64,000 nucleotides of DNA from Wurfbainia villosa (GCA_025175895.1 CM045992.1:91554800-91618799); one strand, 5' to 3'. Counted from the first letter of the stretch, positions 41,470 to 54,723 are shown. The notes: generated by a model not told the origin, from the letters alone. Made by a program: numbers and translations.

Positions 41470-44400
41470 ACAACACCACCATTTAAGCAAAATACATACC
41501 CTGACTGCGATCTAGAATCATCCTTGTCAGTTTGGAAGCTTTCATCACTGTAACCCTTTAGAATGAGTTCCTCATCGCCTCCAAATATCAAGAAATAATC
41601 TTTTGTTCTTCTCAAGTACTTAAGAATATTCTTGACTGCTGTCTAGTGTTTTTCACTTGGATCTGATTGGTATATGCTCGTCATACTTAATGCATATGAG
41701 ACATCGGGGTGAGTACACAACATGGCATACATGATAGACCCTATAGCAGATGCATAAGGAATCTGATCCATGTGATCCCTTTCTTCCTTAAAAGAAGGGC
41801 ATTGAGCCTTTGAAAGGCTTATACTATGTGACATCGGTAGGAATCCCTTCTTAGAATTCTGCATAGCAAAACGATTAAGCACCTTGTCAATATATATACT
41901 CTGACTTAGGACAAGAAGTCTCTTAGATCTATCTCTATAGATCTTGATGCCTAATATATAGGCTGCTTCTCATAAGTCTTTCATTGGTTAATAATTCCCA
42001 AGCCAAGTCTTTACAGACTGTAGCATAGGGATATCATTTCCAATGAGTAGTATGTCATCTACATACAAGATGAGAAAAACAATTGTGCTACCACTAACCC
42101 ATCTCGTAGACACAAGTTTCATCTTCATTTTTGATGAAACCAAACGTTTTGATCGCATCATCAAATCAAAGATTCCATCTTCTAGAAGCTTGCTTTAAAC
42201 CATAAATGGACCTTTGCAAGTTACATACCTTTCCAACATCCTTTGGATCTACAAAACCCTTAGATTATGTCATGTACACATCCTTAAGTAGATTTCCATT
42301 AAGAAATGCAGTTTTGACATCCATCTGTCAAATTTCATAATCATGGTAAGCTGCAGTAGCAAGCATGATTCGAATAGATTTAAGCATCGCAACTGGTGAA
42401 AAGGTTTCATCATAGTCTATACCATGAATCTGTTTGAATCCTTTAGCTACCAATCGCCCTTTATAGGTATGCATGTGACCATCCATGTCAGTTTTCCTTT
42501 TAAAGACCCACTTACACCCAATGGGTTTGACCCCTTTAGGTAAATCAACCAAGGTCCATACTTTGTTAGTGTACATGAATTCCATTTCAGACTTCATGGC
42601 CTCTAGCCATTTCTCAGAATCTGGGCTCATTACAACTTCTTGATAGGTTGTAGGCTCATTGAAATCAACAAGCATTACATCACCGTGGTCAGACAAGAGA
42701 AAAGAATATCTCTCATATTAACGATGTATCCTATCAAATCTACGCAGAGCATGGCCTATTCGAATAGGTTGTGCCACAACTTCATGCGATGTTATAGATT
42801 CGTAATCTTCACCACCTTGTGGTGTCTGTTTGATTTCCATTAAGGCTTTAGGGCTATCTTATGTATCTTGAATTTCTTCAAGATCAACTTTACTCCCACT
42901 AATTCCTTTAAAAATAAATTCTCTTTCAAGAAAAAATACCATTTCTGGCAACAAACACTTTACCTTGTGTGGGATTATAAAAGTAATATCCCTTAGTCTC
43001 CTTGGGATATTCAACAAAATAGTACTTATCTGATTTGGGTCCTAATTTATCTGAGACTTGTCATCTAATATAAACTTCACAACCCCAAATCTTCATAAAA
43101 GACATCTTGGGACTCTTCCAAGTCCATATCGTATATAGTGTCTTTATGATTGCCTTAGATGGAACGTGGTTAAGAGTGAAAACAACGGTCTCTAGAGCAT
43201 ATATTCAGAAGGAAAAAGAAAGATCTGTCTAACTCATCATTGATCGTACCATATCTAATAAAGTATGATTTCTCCTTTCTAATACATCATTCCACTGTGG
43301 TGTTCCAAGTGGAGTAAATTGAGATATTAACCCAAACTCAACTAGATGGTCATGAAACTCTTGGCTAAGGTATTCCCCACCTCTATCTGATCGAAGAATC
43401 TTAGTACTCTTACCAAGTTGGTTTTGTACTTCATTCTTAAATTTTTTAAACTTTTCAAAGGATTTAGATTTGTGTTTCATAAGATACACATAGTCATATC
43501 TACTGAAATCATCAGTAAATGTAATGAAGTACTGAAAGCCTCCTCTAACTGCTACGTTGAAAGGGCCACAAATATCAGTATGTATGAGTCCTAAAAAATC
43601 ATTAGCTCTCTTGCTGTGTCCACTAAAAGGAGTCTTTGTCATCTTGCCTAGTAGACAAGATTCAAATACCTCATATGATTCAAAATCAAATAAGTCCAAA
43701 AGTCCATCCTTATGGAGTTGTGATATGTGACTCTTATTTATGTGACCTAAGCGACAATGCCAGAGATATGTTTGATTCAGATTATTAGATTTGAACTGTT
43801 TGGTATTTATATTATAGATTGGGTTATCAAAATCTAGAACATAGACTCCATTCACCAGATGTGCACTGCAATAGAATATTTTATTTAAATAAACAGAACA
43901 ACTTTTATCCTTTATTATAAATGAGAAACCTCTCTTGTCTAAACAAGAAATAGAGATAATATTCTTAGTTATAGTAGGTACATAATAGCACTCTTCTAGT
44001 TCTAAGATAAAACCACTGGGCAAAGATAAGGAATATGTTCCTATAGCTATAGCAGCAACTCTTGCGCCATTGCCTATGCATAGGTCCATATCTCCTTTTG
44101 TCAATGATATACTATTTCTCAGGCATTGCACATTAGTACAAATGTGAGAAGTACAATCGGTATCTAATACCCATGAAGAATAAATAGATAGATTAACTTC
44201 TATAACATATATACCTAAGGCAGAAGTCACACTTCTCTTTTTCTGAACTTCCTCTAAGCACTTTTTGCAGTTCCTCTTCCAATGTTCGATCTCATCATAA
44301 TGGAAGCAGGTTCCTTCCTTAGACACCCCACCTTTAGGTTTAAATGCTTTGGCTTTGCTCTTATCTTGGGTCTTACCCTTTCCTTTGGGCTTCTTTTTGC

Positions 44401-45049
44401 CTTTTCCCTTTTTAACCATGAGTACATTACCAGGTTGGATCTTCTTAAGATTGCTTTTAGCAGTTCTCAACATGCTTAACAACTCAGGCAAAGGCTTGTC
44501 AATTTCATTCATGTTATAGTTCATGACAAATTGTTTATAGCCTTCAGACAATGATTGAAGAATAAGGTCAATGGCCAATTCTTGACCCAATGGAAATCCC
44601 AATCTTTCAAGGTTCTTAACGTACCCAATCATTTTGAGTATATGAGTTCCTACAGGAGTTCCTTCTTGTATTTTGCATCCAAATAATGCCTTTGACACCT
44701 CAAATCCCTCGTGCCTTGCCTACCCTTGATATAGTTGTTTAAGATGTACAACCTTATCAAAAGCATCCATGTTCTCATGTTTCTTCTGAAGCTCAAAGTT
44801 CAAAGTAGCAAGCATAAGGCATAATACATCTAATGTATCATCTTGATGCTTTTTATAAGCATCCTTATTAGCACGAGTGATAGTAGTGGTGAGTGGTTCA
44901 GGAATGGGTTGCTCTAGGACATACAATTTTCATTCTTGCTTGAGAACAATTCTCAAGTTTCTATACCAGTCCAGGAAATTAGCTTTATTGAGCTTGTTTT
45001 TTTCAAGGACAGATCACAGAGAGAGAATATTCGATGTATTTGTTGACAT
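41470..45049 (-). pseudogene. G gag-pol, decayed
   Basis: Minus strand from ATG at 45049. Gag 45049 to about 44200, with MNYNMNEIDKPLPELL and a knuckle whose second Cys is Tyr (CFHYDEIEHWKRNC). Protease WVLDTDCTSH (DTG changed to DTD). Integrase has LWHCRLGH, a TDICGPF motif, FTDDFSRY and TPQWNDVLERRN (about 43250-43780). RT has CKWVFKRKTD, GRLVAKGFKQ and the YVDDILLIG box (YVDD at 42065-42054). RNase H runs to FCLNGGVV at the E insertion. The longest open piece, 44698-43229 (489 codons), spans late gag to integrase. Frameshifts and stops elsewhere abolish function. Confidence 0.88.
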
Positions 45050-45909
45050 GGTGATTTTATAAAACAAAATGCAGAAATAAGAATCATATTTCAATCATTT
45101 AATTAGGTCTTTAATTAAATGAGTTTTCCACTTCACAAGTGGAGCAAGATCCATATTATAATTCATCTTGAGTTAGCTTTGGCTAATCGCCCAAGACTTG
45201 TATAACTTAGGTAGACACTATATACCAATTACACCATGTAACTCTTGCATAGAACAACACTATTTGTTCTAAGTTTTTCAATCTAATTGAGATAACTCAA
45301 TTAGGTCACACCCAAAGTTCAATAGTCAGACATCACAAATGTCTAGTCGCACTCTACCAAGATAAATTGAGTCACTTCACATTGGCAAACATGACTTCAA
45401 TTCATCGAGGTAGTCGTGAGTACTAAAATTTGTTAGGCATATATTTGTTTCCCTAATTATGATAACTAAGTTAATTATGCATGCATCACATACAATCATC
45501 ATTATGACAAATATCACATATAAGCATAAAAGAAACGTGACATGGTTATGACCCATAATCTATGATCTTCTTGAGAAAATGAGAAGATCGATGGGTTAAC
45601 CTAGGGATATCATCTTCTCCAAGTGTGTCCTTTGATTGTCATGTGTTGTTGACTACACGGTTAGCGGGCATGGTCAAGGGGCAGCACCCCTTGTGGGGGC
45701 TTCAAAGGGTAGCGCCCCTGAAGAAAAATGTATTTTAACAACTCATTGGATGAGTTGTTGCCCTTAGTCCATTAAGATGAACTCGAGAACCCTTGATGCG
45801 TTTTGTCGCACAAAATCATCCTTACAATCGTGCACCCATAATAAACAGTTCATGTAAATTTATATCACATATAAATAACAATTCAACGATATTGATGTAT
45901 TCACAAGTG
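45050..45909 (-). other. G untranslated leader
   Basis: Non-coding, partly alignable with D1 2576-3754. It holds a GC-rich hairpin at 45675-45693. No gene seen. Confidence 0.65.
45675..45693. repeat. GC-rich hairpin in the G leader
   Basis: CAAGGGG-CAGCA-CCCCTTG, 7-bp perfect stem; a related agggtagcgcccct lies just after (45706-45719). It stands out in AT-rich surroundings. Confidence 0.6.
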
Positions 45910-45921
45910 GCTTTGATACCA
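45910..45921 (-). other. G primer binding site, one mismatch
   Basis: Reverse complement TGGTATCAAAGC, beside the LTR edge at 45923. Confidence 0.8.
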
Positions 45922-45922
45922 C

Positions 45923-46394
45923 TGTAGAGATCTTTTGCAAAAAACAATCACAAAAATGAGCGGAAAATCATATCCCTCCAGAGATCCATGTGTATACATA
46001 GTATCATTATCGTTCTTACAACTACATCTAGTTGAGAGATTACCCTTGATGCGCAGCCCTTCGCAGTCCCGGCAGTAACCTTTTACAATGGATCTCAACG
46101 CGATCAGGATGGGAGTGCTTCTATGGTATCCACACGAACACTCTTTTAGAGAATCAAAGTCTTTGGTTGTGCTAGCAACCACCCAAAAGACTTTCAGCCA
46201 AATAGATGAGAAGAAGAAGAAGTCTCTAACTCAAGAAGATGAGAAGAAAATCTTTTAAAGATATTTCTTCCAACATTTGGTGTTCCCACTTCAATGCATA
46301 ATTAATTCACATTAATCATGCATGATAAGAGGCTTCTTCCAACCTTTGCCTCTTCAATGCACGATTAATTCACATTAATCATGCATGATGAATC
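45923..46394 (-). repeat. G 5' LTR, proximal part
   Basis: Starts TGTAGAGATCTTTTGC next to the primer site and ends in GAATC, the SIRE-2 target duplication. It continues at 58357. Confidence 0.75.
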
Positions 46395-47508
46395 TGTTGG
46401 TGCAGTAGGCACCTAAGTCGAACCTGAGTTTTGATTATAGCAAATGATACAAAGTTAAACTTATGTCGTTATCTCACGAGCTGAATCGAGTGTGCAGAAG
46501 ATTGCTAAAGCTGGAGCTGAAGGCTAGCGACACCCGGAGGAAGCCGGGTGGTCGAGCGACACTCGAGTGACTTCGGAGGGAGCCGAAGGAATCGAGTGGA
46601 AGGCCGGAAGCAAAAGCGACATGGTAAGTATCGAGGTAAGCTCGTGTGTGCTAGCGTAAGTGAGGTCGTATTCTCCTTACGGGAATGGTCTTAAGCGTAG
46701 ATCCGACCAAAGACATCCCATCGATGGTCTAGGTCGAGATCGGATGGTCGAAGGCCGTCGAAATAATGTTTTCTTTGAGCTAACTTTGCCTTGCAGCTAG
46801 CATCATCCTTGGAGGACTCGACCGCCTTCATCGACCGTTTATCATGTTAGCACTGATCGATGCTACCATCAGTCGACTGATGATGGCCATCAGTCGACTG
46901 ATGGTCAATGATCAGCTTCGAGGAGTCAAGGCTTATCACCCCATTTCAAGGAGGTTTTGTGTCCATTTGTGATTGGTTGAAGACCCATTCGATGAGGGGC
47001 TCAAAGGCTATAAAAGGAGGGCTTGTCTTAGGGTTTTTTATCAATTAAAAAGGCTTCCAAGTGCTTCCAATACGCTCCGACTCTCCGACATCCCTACGAC
47101 GAAGCGCTGCCGAGACGACGACTAGAGCTTCAACCTCCAACCTTTGAAGTCGTCGGTAACGAAAGTTTAAGTTGTATTTCAGTTTATTTTTTAGTAAAGA
47201 TTTCATTATAACGAGGAGAGGGGGAGTGTCCCTCTACCTCAAGCTTTTGTCATTTTGTGTATCCGTCTAACTCCTACCTCCAACGAGGAGGAGTTCTTTA
47301 GTAGTTTGTCCTCCGTACATGGTCAAGGACCACTAGGGCCTTGGAGTAGTAGCCTTCGGCTACGAACCAAGTAAAACCCTTGTGTCTATTGTCTCGCTTG
47401 TTTTGTTTTTATCTTCCGCTGTGTCTACTCGCATTTTAACGAACGATTTTGAACAAAAAATTTCTATCGCTATTCACCCCCCCCTCTAGCGATCCGCTCG
47501 ATCCAACA
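46395..47508 (+). repeat. SIRE-2 5' LTR, 1114 bp
   Basis: TGTTGGTGCAGTAGGCACC to GCTCGATCCAACA. TATA at 47009-47016. Carries CATCAGTCGACTGATG sites near 46870 and 46890; the 3' LTR reads caatgatcgatg at the first. Confidence 0.93.
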
Positions 47509-47510
47509 AT

Positions 47511-47522
47511 TGGTATCAGAGC
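47511..47522 (+). other. SIRE-2 primer binding site
   Basis: TGGTATCAGAGC two bases after the LTR. Confidence 0.93.
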
Positions 47523-47608
47523 CGGGGGCGCTCAGATTCGGTGCAACTACCAATCGAGCAATTTTCTTTTCGTATTTATTGTTTTAAGATTTCTCCCACA
47601 CTACTAAT

Positions 47609-47625
47609 CCAAGACCAAGTCTTGG
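47609..47625 (+). other. SIRE-2 leader hairpin, copy 1
   Basis: CCAAGAC-CAA-GTCTTGG, 7-bp stem; counterpart of SIRE-1 12625-12642 and preceded by the same cactactaat. Confidence 0.6.
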
Positions 47626-47936
47626 TACATAGTTTTTCGTTGTGTTTTTTGCAAGTACTAATCGCCTTCGGAGTACCTCACGATCAAACGAGCATAACTT
47701 TTGCTACAAGGGGACTCACGAAACGATCTACCCACCAAATCGAAGCTCTCTGAGAGATCTACACTTCTTATGAGGGTTTACCCCCATAACAAGCTGTTTT
47801 CATCCTCAAAAATTGACGTTTAGTAGCCTTTCGGGGACATCGAAGGTTGTGAGTACTTACTTTTTATTTAGTTTCTTATTTCTTTGCTTAACTTTCTATT
47901 TCTCATTTGTTTCTTTTTATTTCCTGCACCACTAAT

Positions 47937-47953
47937 CCAAGGCGAAGTCTTGG
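47937..47953 (+). other. SIRE-2 leader hairpin, copy 2
   Basis: CCAAGGC-GAA-GTCTTGG, 7-bp stem with one G-T pair, 50 bases before the gag ATG, preceded by caccactaat. Confidence 0.55.
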
Positions 47954-48003
47954 AACCCTTTTTCGTGTTTTTTGTATTTTTTTGTGCAAGGTTTTCTTTC
48001 CAA

Positions 48004-49619
48004 ATGGCCCATCTCGAGGGTTTTAGCACCGTCCGACCTCCATTTTACAACGGAGATGACTTCCGTTATTGGAAGGGTCGGATGGAATGCTTTCTTAAAA
48101 CCCAAATCGAGATGTGGATCATAATCCAAACGGGATTCACACTTCCGACTAACGAAGTGGGTGAATCCTTGGATTATGACCAATGGACCATTGCGACAAA
48201 AAGACAAGTCGAAGCCGATGCCAAGGCAACACAAATCCTCCAATGCAGCTTGTCCAAGGAGGAGCTAAATCGCGTCGGCCCCTTTATAAGCGCAAAAGAC
48301 CTTTGGACAAAACTAGTGGAGCTACACGAAGGGACCGATGAAGCCAAGGTATGTAGCGTGATCTTCTATTCAATAAACTATATAACCTAAAAATGCAGGA
48401 ACACGAGTCCAGCGATGCAACTCCACGCCGTGTCCAAGACATAGTCAACAACCTACACGCACGGGCAAGGTCGAAAACCGCGACCTTATAAGGTATGTCC
48501 TAAACTCTTTTCCGAGGACTACCTTGTGGGCATCCATGGTCGATGCCTACAAGGTCTCCAAGGATCTTTCTAAACTTAGGTTAGATGAACTTTTTTTCTG
48601 ATTTCGAACTTCATGAAGTCTAACTCGGAACACGAGAAGGGTATAGCACTTTTTGCGAGTTGAGGAAGAAAATGCGCAAGCAAGCCACCCCGAAGGAAGA
48701 AGAGGATGAGTCGGATTGAGGTCGGACTCGGAATGGAAGCCGAACTAGTCAACCTAGTTCGGAGGATAGTCAAGGGCCGAAAATGAGCCGTCACTTGACC
48801 CAACAAAGGTAAGCCTAAAAGTTCAAACATAAGATGTTATGAATGCATACAGCGAGTTTGGACACATTAAGTCCGAAGTGCCCAAAACTCAAGAGCAAGG
48901 CACCAAAACATAAAAAGGCACTCAACACTACTTGGGAAGAAGCCTCAGGAAGAAGACAACGATCGAGTCCTTATGGCTAAACCGGTGGAATCGGAGGACG
49001 AGTCGGAACCGAACTTGAATCGAAACCAAGATGAGTAAACACTATTCAAGACAAAGCCACGGATCGCATCCGGTTCAAAGATACACTCAAGGTAAGTCGG
49101 TCTCTTATTACTACTCTTTATAGTGCAATTAAGTTTTTAAATAAAAGTTAGCTAAGTCCGAGTCCAAGGTCGAGACCACGGTTGAGGAAGTTAAACTCCT
49201 CAAACACGAGGTCTCCTAACCTCTTCGACTAGTCGAGTTCAAGAGAAGGACTCAACTCGGGTTGAAAACTCGAAGTTGAGAACTCACTCTTGAAAAGTCA
49301 AGTCGAAGATCTTAGGAATACGTTGGAAAGGTTTACTTTGGGATCCAAAGGACTTGACCTCCTACTTGGATCGCAAAGGGCCATGTACAACAAGGTCGGG
49401 CTAGGGTTTAGCTCAAACACGACCAATAAGTCGTATATGTCAATCGTAAGTAGACATAGAAAACATGTCCAAGCATGAGTCCCTAAGACCACCTTGATTT
49501 CAAACTTAAGATCAAACCAGTACTGGGTTCCCAAGGACCAAATCCACTATGTGGAGAGACCGAATCGATTCAACAGTCCAGGGGGAGCTAGTACGAAATT
49601 TGTTTGTGTTTTAACTTAG
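48004..49619 (+). pseudogene. SIRE-2 gag, many frameshifts
   Basis: Starts MAHLEGFSTVRPPFYNGDDF and stays open to about 48350, where one base is missing against SIRE-1. Several small indels follow up to 49080, including in the zinc-knuckle area (about 48835-48880, degraded). Coding resumes in short pieces: LAKSESKVET after 49147, LERFTLGSKGLDLLLGSQRA (about 49325-49385), HVQA followed by a TGA where SIRE-1 has TGG, then YWVPKDQIHYVERPNRF to the shared stop at 49617. Non-functional. The start is confirmed by SIRE-1. Confidence 0.8.
49092..49147 (+). other. Candidate 56-nt intron in SIRE-2 gag (or shared frameshift)
   Basis: CTCAAG followed by GTAAGT, ending AAAAG before TTAGCTAAG. Same length, borders and phase as 19233-19288. 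Confidence 0.4.
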
Positions 49620-50196
49620 AAATTGCATGCTTAGGTTTTTATTTAGTTTGATTTTACTTTTTAGAATTGTTAGATAGGACTATAACTCGTCAATACTTGA
49701 TAACATATTACCATGATGCAGCGAGATGATAGTACGCTAGGAAAGCGGAGTCTTGTGTATTCGGGCTAGATAAGGCGTATCTAGTTCGATGCACTTGACC
49801 GAGCGGAACTAGCTGAAGCTACCTCGCCGTATCCTAGACTAGTTAGACCAGGAAGTGGTCTTAGGTGAGTCAAGTCTCTATTTTCTTGAAAATGGCTTTG
49901 TCTAAGGAAGTGGTCGTTGTTCCGATCAAAGAAGGCCTCTGTGCCTCGCCACGACCTAGAAGCCATGATCTTGAAAAGGTGACTTGATGAGCCTAAGGTC
50001 AAATCCAAATCTAACGCAAGGTTGACAAGTGTTTAAGTCATTAAACTTAATTCAACTAAAAAATTGGAAGTCATCTCACAAGAACATATAGGATTAACAT
50101 GTTTGATCATATAGACATGGGTGAGATGATTTAGGTTAATAATCTTCAACCAAATTTTAATAAATCTAATATCCGATCCAACTACCTTGCATGTAG
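49620..50196 (+). other. SIRE-2 gag-pol spacer
   Basis: Non-coding; carries the shared block (49895-49964) but not the 21-bp and 57-bp repeats of SIRE-1. It ends TTGCATGTAG before the protease frame. Confidence 0.75.
49895..49964 (+). repeat. Spacer block shared with the D1 leader (SIRE-2 copy)
   Basis: Close match to 20055-20125 and to 2925-2857 (minus). Confidence 0.7.
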
Positions 50197-52953
50197 GATC
50201 AATGGATGTTGGACAGTGGTTGCTCCCGACACATGACCGGGGATCAACTTAAGTTTTCGAAACTTCGATTCAAACGACAAGGATCGGTAGCCTTCGGAAA
50301 TAACGACAAGCTCAAAATCATCGGATCAAGTGATATTGAGCTCAATTCAAATTTTGTTATTCAAAATGTTTTATTAGTAAAAAATTTTCAATATAATTTA
50401 CTTAGTGTAAGCCAATTGTGTGATAATAACTATAAGGTCATATTTCTAGAAAATGAATGCGTAATTAATACAAACGAAACCTCTAAAACAATTCTTAAAG
50501 GGACTAGAAATAACAACATTTACACTATCAACTTAACTAACTCCTCAACTAAGTGTCTTATGACACGGCAAGAGGAATCGTGGTTGTGGCACCGACGACT
50601 CGGTCACTCACACCCAAGACTCATCCACAAGATGAGTCAGAGTGATTTAGTCAGAGGTTTGCCTAACCTCAACAACTTGGATAATAAAATATGTAATGCT
50701 TGTCAACAAGGTAAACAATCTAGGACACAACATCAACTAACTAGTCAAGAATGAACCAAAAGTGTGTTTGAGCTCCTACACATGGATCTATTTGATTCAC
50801 ACGGAGCTAAGTCACTTAACGGAAGTAAATTCTGCTTAGTCATAATTGATTACTATTCTAGATTTACTTGGGTTAGGTTCATCAAACACAAAAATGATAC
50901 CCTAGATCAATTAATCAATCTATTTAAGTTAATCGAAAATCAACAAAGCATTAAAATCAAAAGACTTAGGACTGATCATGGTGGTGAATTCAAAAACCAT
51001 AGGTTTACAGTATTCTGTAACCTAAATGGATACCACCACGAGTTCTCTTGCCCTAGAACTCCACAACAAAATGGCCTAGTAGAACTCAAAAATAGAACCC
51101 TACAAGAAGCCTCTAGGACAATGTTAAATGAGTATAACCTACCCGATAGGTTTTGGATGGAAGCCGTGAGTACGGCATGCTATGTCCAAAATAGAATCCT
51201 TATGGTAAAGAGGCACCTTAAGACATCATACGAGATTTATCACGATAAAATACCTAACATCAAGTACTTTAGGGTATTTGGATGTAAGGTACATATCCTA
51301 AACACTAAGGATTACCTAGGGAAATTTACATCAAAAACCACGACCGGAATCTTTCTAGGATACTTGACTACAAGCAGAGCTTATAGAGTATATAACCATG
51401 ACACCCTTAGAGTCGAGGAGACTATCAATGTAGTATTTGATGAAGGACATGAACCTACAAAACCCCCGGCAACCCCAATTAGCAAGCCGACTCATACTAG
51501 ACCTAACTCTGATCCGGAGATCAGGTCTAGTGTTAATCCTAACCTAAGTCAACCAAGTCACTCTATCGACCAAGTGATAGATGACTCCAACCAAACTAGA
51601 ACTCAAACAAGCCATCCTATGGATCAAGTTGTAGACTCAAACCCAAAGTCAAGTAGGACCCAAATGAATCATCCTATCGGCCAAGTGATAGGTGATCCAA
51701 GTCTAGGAGTTCAAACTAGAGCCTCATACAGAAACCTTAGTCAAATATCTTTGATTTCTAAAATTGAACCAAAAACTATTGACCAAGCTCTTCTTGATCC
51801 CGATTGGATTATTGCAATACAAGAAGAGTTGGCTCAATTCACTAGGAACAAAGTATGGGAATTAGTACCACCACCTAAAGATAAAACAATCATTGGAACA
51901 AGGTGGGTGTTTAGAAATAAAATTGATGATAAAGGTGAAGTAGTTAGAAATAAAGCTAGACTAGTTGCTAAAGGGTTTAGTCAAGTCGAAGGTTTAGATT
52001 ACGACGAGACCTATGCCCAAGTAGCTAGATTAGAGTCCATTCGAATGCTATTAGCATATGCAGCACATCGAGGATTTAAATTGTTTCAAATGGATGTGAA
52101 ATCTGCATTCTTAAATGGATACATTAAAGAAGAAGTTTACGTTAGTCAACCCTCCGGTTTCGAAAGTTTAGACAAACCCGATCATGTCCTTAGGTTAAAG
52201 AAAGATCTTTATGGACTTAAACAAGCTCCTCGAGCTTGGTACGAGAGACTTTCGATTTATCTTAAGTCCAAAGGTTTTAACCAAGGTGTAGTTGACCCAA
52301 CTCTTTTCGTAAAAACCTTAGGTAAAGACATATTCATAGCTCAAATCTACGTAGATGATATTATTTTCGGAATCACCAACTCAATCCTACTAAATGAGTT
52401 CATTTCACTTATGGAAAGTGAATTTGAAATGAATTTAGTAGGTGCATTAAGCTTCTTTTTAGGTCTACAAATTAAACAAACTAAAGATGGAATATACCTA
52501 CATCAATGCAAATATACTAGGGAATTAATTAAACGATTTGGAATGCAAGATGCTAAAATTATTAATACCCCAATGGCAACTAATGTCAATATAGAAGAAG
52601 ATTTAATCGGAAACTCAATTGATTTAAAATACTATAGGAACATAATAGGGAGTCTCCTTTACTTAACTGCAAGCCGACCTGATATCCTATTTGCAGTAAG
52701 TATGTGCGCAAGGTTCCAAACCTGTGCCAAGGAGTCTCACCTAACTCTAGTTAAACGTATCCTTAGATATCTAAAGGGTACACTTAATGTCGGTATTTGG
52801 TACCCTAGATCTACCGAGTTCAAACTAATCGGCTACTCTGATTCAGACTATGCCGGTAGTAAGCTCGATAGAAAGAGTACGAGTGGTTGTTGTCAACTTC
52901 TCGGCTCGAGTCTAGTGAGTTGGTGCAGTAGGAAGCAACACTGTATTGCTTTA
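50197..52953 (+). pseudogene. SIRE-2 pol, protease to RNase H, one stop, cut by B3
   Basis: Protease MLDSGCSRHMTGD at 50206. Integrase has LWHRRLGHSHPRL and CNACQQGK, then HMDLF, IIDYYSRF (SIRE-1 has IDDY, so the second catalytic Asp position reads Tyr here) and LVELKNRT. RT has the YVDDIIFG box (YVDD 52348-52359). RNase H has GYSDSDYAGS to KQHCIAL. A TGA at 50752-50754 stands where SIRE-1 has CGA; otherwise the frame is open from 50206. The RNase H is cut at about 52953 by B3 and 101 bp of it are missing compared with SIRE-1 (23111-23211). Confidence 0.9.
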
Positions 52954-53158
52954 AAGCCTAATCAAGAAAGCCACTAAAAAGGTCAATGGAGGAGTCACCT
53001 CTAGAGTTAACCTAGGAAAGACCCAAAAGACTATGGCTTCAAAGCCTAAAAGGGTCATTAGGAAGGTATCTAGGGAAGTTATCCCTAGAGAATACCTTGT
53101 TAACCCAAGGAGCTCCAATAGATATTGGGTTCCTAAAAGTGTGATCGATTCACGCTAA
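52954..53158 (+). pseudogene. B3 gag, C-terminal fragment
   Basis: Encodes the VNGGVTSRVN segment and VIPREYLVNPRSSNRYWVPKS to the TAA at 53156-53158, matching B1 and B2. Everything upstream is deleted. Confidence 0.85.
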
Positions 53159-54723
53159 ATGGGTTAGGGTGTGTCAACCCTAAGTGGATGGGTAGTTAAC
53201 CTAACCATAGTAGAGTTGACACATTAGGGTGTGCCAATATGGTTTGAGAAGTTAAAAATGATTTAAATTGGCACATTTAGGTCTTAGAGGTATTGGTGTG
53301 CCATTTTGGGTTTTTGGCACACTAGGGAAATGAATGGCGTTAAGGCAAAATGAATTTAATTTCTAGAAATGGCAATTTAATTTTTAACACTTAGGTATTC
53401 TATACCTTAGTATATTTTACTTGCCATGCTTTATTTGCCTTGCCATGTCATGACATCATTTTCATTTTCATCTATAAAAATGTCATGATCATGTTTAGAT
53501 TTATGTTTAGATGTCATGTATGCTTAAGTTTCATTCACATGCCATGACATCATGATATTGGCATATGTTTGTATCTATATCATATCTATGCCATAATCAC
53601 ATCATGCATGAATTAAAATGGAGTTAAGGACTATGGCATGATTTGATGGGAATCAAAGAATATTGCCTTAGAAATATGCATGAGAACATAAACAAAACAA
53701 AAACCCACATCTCACAAAAATTTGACTTGTATGTGTTTTGCACATCTAGATATTGGTGAGATGTTTAGGAAAAAGAAAATAAAGGTTTGAAAAACATTTT
53801 GAAAACATTTTGAAAAACCTTGGTGAAGTCTATCTTTTGATAGCTATCACCATTGAATGGGATGATACAAAGAGGGCTCTTTATTGAAGCTTTTCTAAAC
53901 TTTTGAACTTTGTATCAATCTCCTAATTTAATGGGTAAAATAATTTTCCAATATTTTTCACCCATAGTGTTTAGGATAAGTATTATCATTATGCATTTTC
54001 AAGATTTTTAAAATTACGTATATTTACTTATGGATTTCAAAATCCATTTACGAAATGTCAAAACGCAAATGATTATCGATGATCGCATGGATCGGCAATG
54101 ATCGATGGGGTGGCAATGATTTGATTTCATTGACGCCAAGCTGATTTCGGGTAAATCTTGTTGGTTAGGCCCATGTTCAGCTAGGTTAAGGTCCCCTAAC
54201 CACTCCTAACCCTAGGATATGCTTGGGAGAGCATTAGAGAGGGTGGAAATCCATTGGATATGGATTAGGAGTTGGGTTGAGGGTGAGTATCAATTTTAAG
54301 GTGGAAATGAGTTCATTGTTGAACTTTGCCTTAATTTTGATTTGGTTAATGTTCCTATTGGCTTAGGGGCTCTCCAAGGACATTGTTGGTGCAATGGTCA
54401 AGGGGGAGCAAGCCTCTAGGGGGAGGTATCCATCATGGGAAGATGGACGTGTATTTCCTCATGGGAGGAAAATTGGGTTGCCTCTCTTTAAGTGATATGG
54501 GATCACTAGAAAGATTATAGGCATGTGTTCCTCCAAGGGAGAGATTGTAGGCATTGGGATATGAGACATTCATACCCTTGGGGAGGACCTTTTTGATGTA
54601 ATGTCAAAAAGGGGGAGAAGTTACCAAGTTACCAATTAGGGTTCGTTGGAATTCTCATTGGGATATGAGAATTGTCAATATGGGAGAATTGGTAGACTTG
54701 AGATGGTAGTTTTGTCAATCATC
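53159..54723 (+). other. B3 3' non-coding region
   Basis: Plus-strand counterpart of 29417-30983 and 36230-37786. Polypurine tracts at about 54408, 54428 and 54610 before the final one. Confidence 0.75.

Larger units (their letters stand above)
47523..48003 (+). other. SIRE-2 leader, longer than in SIRE-1
   Basis: About 480 bp against about 206 bp in SIRE-1. The extra segment of about 280 bp (roughly 47640-47925) lies between two copies of the hairpin unit. It has no recognisable gene. Confidence 0.65.

Noticed and set aside
43229..44698. The 489-codon frame in G as an intact protein
   Set aside because: It spans the end of gag to integrase without a proper start or end, with a damaged zinc knuckle and protease site; it is a fragment of a broken polyprotein.
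49136..49142. A correctly phased -1 slippery heptamer (T TTA AAT) at the gag break in SIRE-2
   Set aside because: The -1 frame reaches a TAA at the next codon, and SIRE-1 lacks the heptamer, so it cannot explain continued gag translation.
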